Assembly (NCBI GenBank): GCA_024347235.1
Contig: AP025283.1
Location: 620,001 to 684,000, forward strand
Direction of reading: 5' to 3'
Origin: Aliamphritea spongicola
Lineage (GTDB): Bacteria; Pseudomonadota; Gammaproteobacteria; Pseudomonadales; Balneatricaceae
Length of the DNA: 64,000 nucleotides
Below, one piece after another: positions 59,435 to 64,000 of the stretch (positions within the stretch are counted from its first letter, which is position 1; each line of letters opens with the position of its first letter). The position numbers were made by a program, and so were the translations under genes. Below the pieces are notes generated by a model that was not told the origin of the DNA, did no database searches, and saw nothing but the letters and a program-made list of their open reading frames with translations.

Positions 59435-59921
59435 AGCAAACAACTCCGGCCTCCGTCTGGCGTAATCCTGTGCACTTTCTGGCGTTTGGCTTCGGCAGCG
59501 GCGCGGCACCTAAGGCTCCCGGTACGTTCGGTACGCTGGCGGCGGTGCCTCTGTATTTATTGCTGGAACCCTTATCCGCAACGGCTTACGCTCTGATGTT
59601 GCTGGTTACCTTTGCTGTCGGTATTTATCTGTGCGGTAAAACCTCTGAAGATATGGGCGTGCATGACCATGGCGGCATTGTCTGGGACGAGTTTGTCGGT
59701 TACTGGATCACCATGTTTATGGCACCGGCAGGTTGGTTATGGATCGTGGTTGGTTTCGTTTTATTCCGTTTTTCGATATCGTGAAACCATGGCCTATCAG
59801 CTGGGCTGATAAGCGTGTCAGTGGTGGCCTGGGCATTATGCTGGACGATGTGCTGGCCGGCATCATGGCATGGGCCTGTTTGCAGGCCGGTTATTATGGC
59901 TGGCTGATGCTGGCTCAGTAA
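59431..59921 (+). CDS. pgpA: Phosphatidylglycerophosphatase A (one frameshift)
   Basis: Membrane phosphatase making phosphatidylglycerol. About 163 aa with APGTFGTLAAVPLYLLL, HDHGGIVWDEFVGYWITMF, and the end KPWPISWADKRVSGGLGIML. Four hydrophobic segments. One T is missing at 59769-59773. ATGA overlap with thiL. Confidence 0.95.
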
Positions 59922-59939
59922 GCATTGTTGCACCGGAAC

Positions 59940-59956
59940 TTTCAGTTTAATTTCAG
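59940..59956 (+). promoter_or_regulatory. TTTCAG direct repeat, possible response-regulator site
   Basis: TTTCAG at 59940-59945 and again at 59951-59956: two identical hexamers exactly one helical turn (11 bp) apart. This is the spacing used by OmpR/PhoP-type regulators. It lies upstream of the PepSY genes and the OmpR-family regulator. Identity of the binder is inferred. Confidence 0.3.
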
Positions 59957-60079
59957 ATAAGCATTTTAAGATTGGCTCAGAGTCTGCCGAACTCCGTGTG
60001 AAATAATCCGGAACTATCCCCTGTGTTCCTTCTGCAGCCTGTGTGCTGATGTTTTCAACGTTCGACATATTCTCCGTGA

Positions 60080-60116
60080 GGCAAAGTGCGTCAGGATAAT
60101 GCCTGAATACTTTGCC
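60080..60116 (+). other. Two-tier hairpin in leader of PepSY gene
   Basis: GGCAAAGT (60080-60087) pairs with ACTTTGCC (60109-60116). Inside it TCAGG (60091-60095) pairs with CCTGA (60102-60106), separated by a small internal loop (GCG/AT). It is 38 bases upstream of the first PepSY ATG. No T run follows, so it is more a leader structure than a terminator. Confidence 0.4.
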
Positions 60117-60153
60117 CAGCTTACTAACTGTCTTACAAAGAGGTGGGCTGAAT

Positions 60154-60495
60154 ATGCGATTCATACAATCTGGAATGGTAGCAGTATTACTGCTGGGTCT
60201 GACGCTTAATGCTCAGGCTGATACAAAACGTCTTAGTTTTTCTGATGTGCAGCCGGTGCTGGTGCAGGGTAATATCCTGTCGGTGACCGAGCTGAGAGAA
60301 CGTATTCAGGCTGCGCCCGGCGATATGCTTGATATGAGCCTGATTCCACATGCCCGCGGGTACATGTACCAGCTGCAGCGACGGGATCAGTCTGGCAAAG
60401 TGCGTACCGATTTTGTTGATGCATATACCGGAGACTCCTTACCCCGCCTGACAGTTCAACAGCTGTTGGCCGGAGCCAGGTATTATACGTTTTAG
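60154..60495 (+). CDS. PepSY-like secreted protein 1
   Basis: 113 aa, intact. A signal peptide ends at about LGLTLNAQAD (cleavage near residue 22). The mature part reads VLVQGNILSVTELRERIQ, ARGYMYQLQRRDQSGKVR and FVDAYTGDSLPRL, which is the PepSY pattern (a repeat found in protease inhibitors and sensory operons). It is probably periplasmic. Start ATG 60154 with GAGGTGGG upstream. First gene of a four-gene cluster with a two-component system. Confidence 0.75.
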   Translation: MRFIQSGMVAVLLLGLTLNAQADTKRLSFSDVQPVLVQGNILSVTELRERIQAAPGDMLDMSLIPHARGYMYQLQRRDQSGKVRTDFVDAYTGDSLPRLTVQQLLAGARYYTF

Positions 60496-60548
60496 CAATT
60501 TGTGAGTGCCGTTGACGGTAGGCTGATACCGTACAATGAGGGGCCGGA

Positions 60549-60886
60549 ATGAAATTTATAAAAATATTATTATTTTCTATGCTGATGTTGCAGGGATTCT
60601 CCGCTGCGGCGATGGAGTCATTTGAAAAGCTTGATTATGAAGATTGCCGGGAGCTGGTGTCCAGTGGTGAGATTCTGTCAATGGCTGAGCTGATGGCGCT
60701 GGTTAAGGATATGTCTGAAGGGCGTATCATTGAGACCAGTCTGCTCAAAAAGGGACGGTGTATATCTATGAAATGGAGATTGCCGGTACCAATGGCATGA
60801 TTGAAATGCTATATATTGATGCCCGTACAGGTGCCATCAGCCATACGCTGGAAGGTGACGAACAAAAGACATTTAAACTGATCTGA
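60549..60886 (+). CDS. PepSY-like secreted protein 2 (one frameshift)
   Basis: 112 aa after repair. The signal peptide (FIKILLFSMLMLQGFSAAAM) is followed by DCRELVSSGEILSMAELMAL, IYEMEIAGTNGMIEMLYIDA and RTGAISHTLEGD, a PepSY domain parallel to the preceding protein. One G is missing at 60752-60754. A paralogue by tandem duplication is possible, though the two share little identity. It is 56 bases before the response regulator. Confidence 0.72.
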
Positions 60887-60941
60887 AGGCCGGTGAATGC
60901 CGCCGGCATTTTCATTCAGTTTTTCACCAAGAGGAATTGCA

Positions 60942-61603
60942 ATGCGGATTTTGCTGGCTGAGGATGATCCGGCGTTAGGCCCTGAATTAAAAACAGCATT
61001 AGCTAAGCATGGCTACGCCGTTGACCTGGCGGTTAACGGTATCGATGCCCAGGCCCTGGGTGAAGAAGACATTTACGACCTTGTAGTACTGGATCTGGGT
61101 TTACCTGATAAATCCGGTCTGGATGTATTACGTTACTGGCGCAGCAAGAAGAACAATATCCCCGTTCTGATTCTGACAGCCCGCAGTGCCTGGCAGGAAC
61201 GTGTGGACGGCTTTGAAGCCGGAGCAGACGACTACCTGTGTAAGCCTTTTCATACTGAAGAACTGTTAGTGCGGATGACTGCATTGCTGCGCCGGGCAAA
61301 TCAGCAGATCAGTTCTCAGCTGGAATCTTCCGGTCTATCCCTTGATGAGAACAGTCAGTCAGTCATTAAAGACGGTGCTGAAGTCTCCCTGACCGGCACC
61401 GAATACCGTTTGCTGCGTTATATGATGCATAACCCCGGCCGGGTTTTGTCTAAGCTGCAACTGGTTGAGCATATGTACGATGACGGCACTGAAAATGACA
61501 GTAACGTGGTCGAGGCCTATATCAAGATGCTGCGTAAAAGATTGGTGCAGAGCTGATTAAGACCAAGCGCGGTCAGGGATACGTGTTCGGAGATCCCACT
61601 TGA
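60942..61603 (+). CDS. PhoP/QseB-like OmpR-family response regulator (one frameshift)
   Basis: 220 aa after repair. Receiver domain with acidic pocket (LLAEDDPALG), phosphoacceptor Asp51 (VVLDLGLPDKSG), Thr (LILTARS) and Lys (DDYLCKPFHTEE). The winged-helix output domain has VSLTGTEYRLLRYMMHNPGR, EHMYDDGTENDSNVVEAYI and RGQGYVFGDPT. One A is missing at 61536-61539. Its stop overlaps the kinase start by 4 bases. Confidence 0.92.
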
Positions 61604-62949
61604 GATCCATTCAGGCACGGCTGAATTTCGGCTTTGTGCTGGTTACTCTGATTCTCTTTGTTGTGCTGTGGCTCGGGCAGGGCTGGTTCTTACGCCAGAT
61701 GGCGTATGACTTTGTATCTGCCCGGCTGGCCAGTGATGCCTATACACTGCTGCGCGCGGTGGACATGGATATCGGCAGTGGCTGGCGACTGGATCCGGAT
61801 AAAACCTCCTCCGTGTATGAACAGCCGATGTCAGGCCACTACTTTCAGGTGGCTGTGGACGATAAGTGGTTCTTTTCCCGCTCCCTGTGGGATGCAAAAA
61901 TTCCTTTGAGTGATCACCAGGACGTGGGTGAAGAGCGTATCCGCCTGCTGGATATGAACGGTGCTCCCTGGCTGGTCTATGAAAATAAGTTCATGAAGCA
62001 GGGGCGGGCAATCCGCGTCGCACTGGCGGAAGATGTCAGCTTTATTGAAGCTTCTCTGGCACAGCTTACTTGGTTGTTTGCCGGCGTTGGTGGTGTGTTG
62101 TTGCTGGTTTTGCTGGCGGTTCAGGTGTGGGTTATCCGGCAGGGGCTGTCGTCGCTTAAAGCCGTCAGGCATGAGATTGCCCAGCTTAAATCCGGACATA
62201 TCCGGCAGTTACCTGCGGTGGAAACCAAAGAAATTGAACCCCTGGTGACCGAGATTAATTATCTTGTGCAAAGTATGGAAATGCGCCTGCAGCGTTCCAG
62301 AAATGCGGTGGGGAATCTTGCCCATGCGTCCAAGACACCACTGACAGTCATTGACCGGCAAATAGAAGCGCTGATTGAGGCCGGTTATAGCCAGGGTAAG
62401 GACATGCAGGAACAGTCATCCCGCTTGCGGGGTATGATGGAACGGGAACTGACCCGTGCCCGGATTGCCGGTGCTGCACTGCCCGGGCAGCGTATCTATA
62501 TTCAGGAAGAACTGGAAAAGCTGGTACGGACGCTGAAGGCGATCTACCGGGAAAAAGCCATTGATTTCCGACTGGATGTATCAGCGACAACCTATTTTCC
62601 CGGCGAGCGTGACGACCTTGTTGAGCTGATGGGCAATCTGCTGGATAACGCGTCAAAGTGGACCAAAAGCCAGATCAGTATTGTGGCTCGGATGGATGAT
62701 GAAAGCCTCGAGCTGATTGTTGCGGATGACGGGCCGGGAGTTGCCCCTGAAGATCTGGAGCGGTTAATGAACCGTGGTGAGCGTCTGGATGAAGAAACCA
62801 GTGGTCACGGTCTGGGGATGAGCATTATTTCCGAGATTATCCGGCAGTATCAGGGGACCTGTAAGCTGAGTCATTCTGCGACACTGGGTGGTCTGCAGGT
62901 ACAGGTTATTCTGCCCCGCCAGTTAGATATGGATGTAGCTGAAGTATAA
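61600..62949 (+). CDS. PhoQ-like sensor histidine kinase
   Basis: 449 aa, intact. Transmembrane helices at about 9-27 and 157-179 flank a 130-residue periplasmic sensor. Then a HAMP region and a PhoQ-type H box NLAHASKTPLTVIDRQ (His242) rather than the more common SHELRTPL form. N box LMGNLLDNASKW, G1 VADDGPGV and G2 GHGLGMSIISEI are intact. The start is TTG 61600, overlapping the regulator's stop. The sensed signal is unknown; the PepSY proteins may affect it. Confidence 0.9.
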   Translation: MRSIQARLNFGFVLVTLILFVVLWLGQGWFLRQMAYDFVSARLASDAYTLLRAVDMDIGSGWRLDPDKTSSVYEQPMSGHYFQVAVDDKWFFSRSLWDAKIPLSDHQDVGEERIRLLDMNGAPWLVYENKFMKQGRAIRVALAEDVSFIEASLAQLTWLFAGVGGVLLLVLLAVQVWVIRQGLSSLKAVRHEIAQLKSGHIRQLPAVETKEIEPLVTEINYLVQSMEMRLQRSRNAVGNLAHASKTPLTVIDRQIEALIEAGYSQGKDMQEQSSRLRGMMERELTRARIAGAALPGQRIYIQEELEKLVRTLKAIYREKAIDFRLDVSATTYFPGERDDLVELMGNLLDNASKWTKSQISIVARMDDESLELIVADDGPGVAPEDLERLMNRGERLDEETSGHGLGMSIISEIIRQYQGTCKLSHSATLGGLQVQVILPRQLDMDVAEV

Positions 62950-63107
62950 TTTCCTCTTGAAACCCGGGTAATTTCCCCATATTGAGTGTATCCGCGCTGC
63001 GTTATGTGACGCAGGTCGATGACTTGCTGATTATGTCGTATTCAGAGTTAGCGCTTGTTTCGCCGGGCTGGTAGAATGCCCGCCTGTTTTGATTAAGGAA
63101 TGCCCCT

Positions 63108-63727
63108 GTGTCTGTTGAATATGTTGCCTCATCCAAGCTGCCCACCCCTGGGGTGTATTTACCATGGTCGGTTTTGAAGACCGGGCGACAGGTAAAGAGC
63201 ATGTAGCACTTACCTTTGGTGAGCTGGCATCTGATGCGCCGGTGCTGGCCCGTATTCACTCTGAGTGCCTGACCGGTGACGCGTTGTTTTCACTGCGTTG
63301 TGACTGTGGATTCCAGTTACAGGAAGCGATGAAACGTATCGCGGAAGAAGGCAGTGGGGTGATCTTGTATCTGCGTCAGGAAGGCCGTGGTATCGGACTG
63401 CTGAATAAGATTAAGGCTTATCACCTGCAGGATGGCGGTGCTGATACTGTTGAAGCCAATGAGCAACTGGGCTTTCAGGCCGATCAGCGGGATTACACCA
63501 TGTGTCAGGTAATGCTGGAGCACCTGGGTATTACCAGCGTTAAACTGATGACCAATAATCCGCGCAAAGTTAAAGCGTTGCAGGCCAGCGGTCTGAATGT
63601 TGATAAGCGTGTGCCGCTTCAGGTAGGTAAAAACCGCCATAATGAAGAGTATCTGGCAACGAAAATGGGCAAGCTCGGACATATGATGACTGAGCAGCAT
63701 TTCCAGGAAGAACCTCAGGAAAAATAA
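63108..63727 (+). CDS. ribA: GTP cyclohydrolase II RibA (one frameshift)
   Basis: First step of riboflavin synthesis. Zinc cysteines in [20 protein letters not shown], the catalytic [18 protein letters not shown], and [15 protein letters not shown]. About 206 aa after adding one C at 63145-63148 ([13 protein letters not shown]). GTG start 63108 behind AAGGA. It supplies the cyclohydrolase step that the degenerate half of RibBA cannot. Confidence 0.95.
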
Positions 63728-63744
63728 TTTCCTTCAGATTTTAA

Positions 63745-63780
63745 AAAGGCCGGCTCTGCTGTTACAGTGAGCCGGCCTTT
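63745..63780. terminator. Bidirectional terminator between ribA and dxs
   Basis: AAAGGCCGGCT (63745-63755) and AGCCGGCCTTT (63770-63780), followed by TT and preceded by an A run. It lies between convergent genes. Confidence 0.9.
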
Positions 63781-63812
63781 TGTGTCTGCAGAATGGCTCT
63801 TCTCTTCTCTGC

Positions 63813-64000
63813 TTAGGTCAGAGGCCAGAGCAGTGGGCGGATCACCTGGCGCAGACCTTCGGTATCCAGCCCGCATTCTGTCAGCTGTTCCTGACGTGTG
63901 GCGTGTTCTATCCAGCGGTCCGGAATCCCCAGGCTGATCAGTTGTACCTGACTGTTGATGCTGTGTAAGTACTCGCTGACCGCTGATCCAGCGCCGCCTT
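63813..64000 (-). CDS. dxs: 1-deoxy-D-xylulose-5-phosphate synthase, C-terminal fragment
   Basis: Only the last 62 or so codons are in the window. GGAGSAVSEYL, then LISLGIPDRWIEHATRQEQ and CGLDTEGLRQVIRPLL, match the Dxs C-terminal transketolase domain. Thiamine diphosphate-dependent first step of the MEP isoprenoid pathway. The rest lies beyond base 64000. Confidence 0.88.
   Translation of the reverse strand, partial: GGAGSAVSEYLHSINSQVQLISLGIPDRWIEHATRQEQLTECGLDTEGLRQVIRPLLWPLT

Noticed and set aside
60154..60886. Toxin-antitoxin or two-gene defence pair
   Set aside because: Both small proteins have signal peptides and PepSY-like domains and sit before a two-component system, which fits an envelope-sensing role instead.

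Overview
The window is an ordinary chromosomal stretch of a gammaproteobacterium outside the enterics, most likely a marine Oceanospirillales-type organism. This rests on gene content and order (grpE-dnaK-dnaJ..dapB; ffh-rpsP-rimM-trmD-rplS; xerD-dsbC-hom-thrC..recJ; nudF-DUF1249-cpdA; pilMNOPQ-aroK-aroB-damX-gltB-gltD-hemE; nrdR-ribD-ribE-ribBA-ribH-nusB-thiL-pgpA), which is Pseudomonas/Oceanospirillales-like. No rRNA, tRNA, CRISPR array, prophage, insertion sequence or plasmid module was seen. Almost every long reading frame has a recognisable housekeeping family.

Layout. 1-5.8 kb: chaperone operon with cysE between dnaJ and dapB. 5.9-10.8 kb: a NIF3/YqfO-like small protein, a rhomboid protease, two divergent NUDIX hydrolases, a DUF1289 protein, a CNNM/CorC-type membrane protein and a CcsA-like membrane protein. 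11-14.6 kb: ffh and the rpsP-rimM-trmD-rplS ribosome/tRNA-modification operon. 14.6-23.1 kb: DUF1638 protein, xerD, dsbC, threonine genes hom and thrC, a YdcF/ElyC-like protein, recJ and a 62-aa unknown. 23.1-28.8 kb: a chemotaxis receptor, an EAL-CBS-GGDEF cyclic-di-GMP protein, nudF, DUF1249 and cpdA. 28.8-39.7 kb: mrcA divergent from the type IV pilus assembly operon pilMNOPQ, then aroK, aroB and damX. 40.4-47.6 kb: glutamate synthase gltBD and hemE. 47.7-53.6 kb: carbonic anhydrase, O-acetylhomoserine sulfhydrylase, radA, a PilZ protein and ettA. 53.9-59.9 kb: nrdR and the riboflavin/thiamine/phospholipid run. 60.1-63 kb: two secreted PepSY-like proteins with a PhoP/PhoQ-like two-component system. 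63.1 kb to the end: ribA and the 3' end of dxs.

The dominant oddity is quality-related. About 40 of roughly 60 genes are broken by frameshifts at about 90 places. Each one I resolved is explained by one missing base (occasionally two) in a short homopolymer. Restoring those bases gives full-length proteins of normal family length with all catalytic motifs, including essential genes (dnaJ, ffh, trmD, dapB, aroK, hemE, thiL). I read this as systematic homopolymer under-calling in the assembly, not pseudogenisation or programmed frameshifting. I therefore annotate whole genes across the breaks and give the break positions. One apparent in-frame fusion (NusB-ThiL) is an artefact of the same kind.

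I did not find a convincing undescribed system. The leads most worth a second look are small: a cluster of DnaA-box-like 9-mers at about 6.26-6.44 kb; a structured leader and TTTCAG direct repeats ahead of the PepSY/two-component cluster; the 62-aa protein after recJ; and the 720-bp damX-gltB gap.
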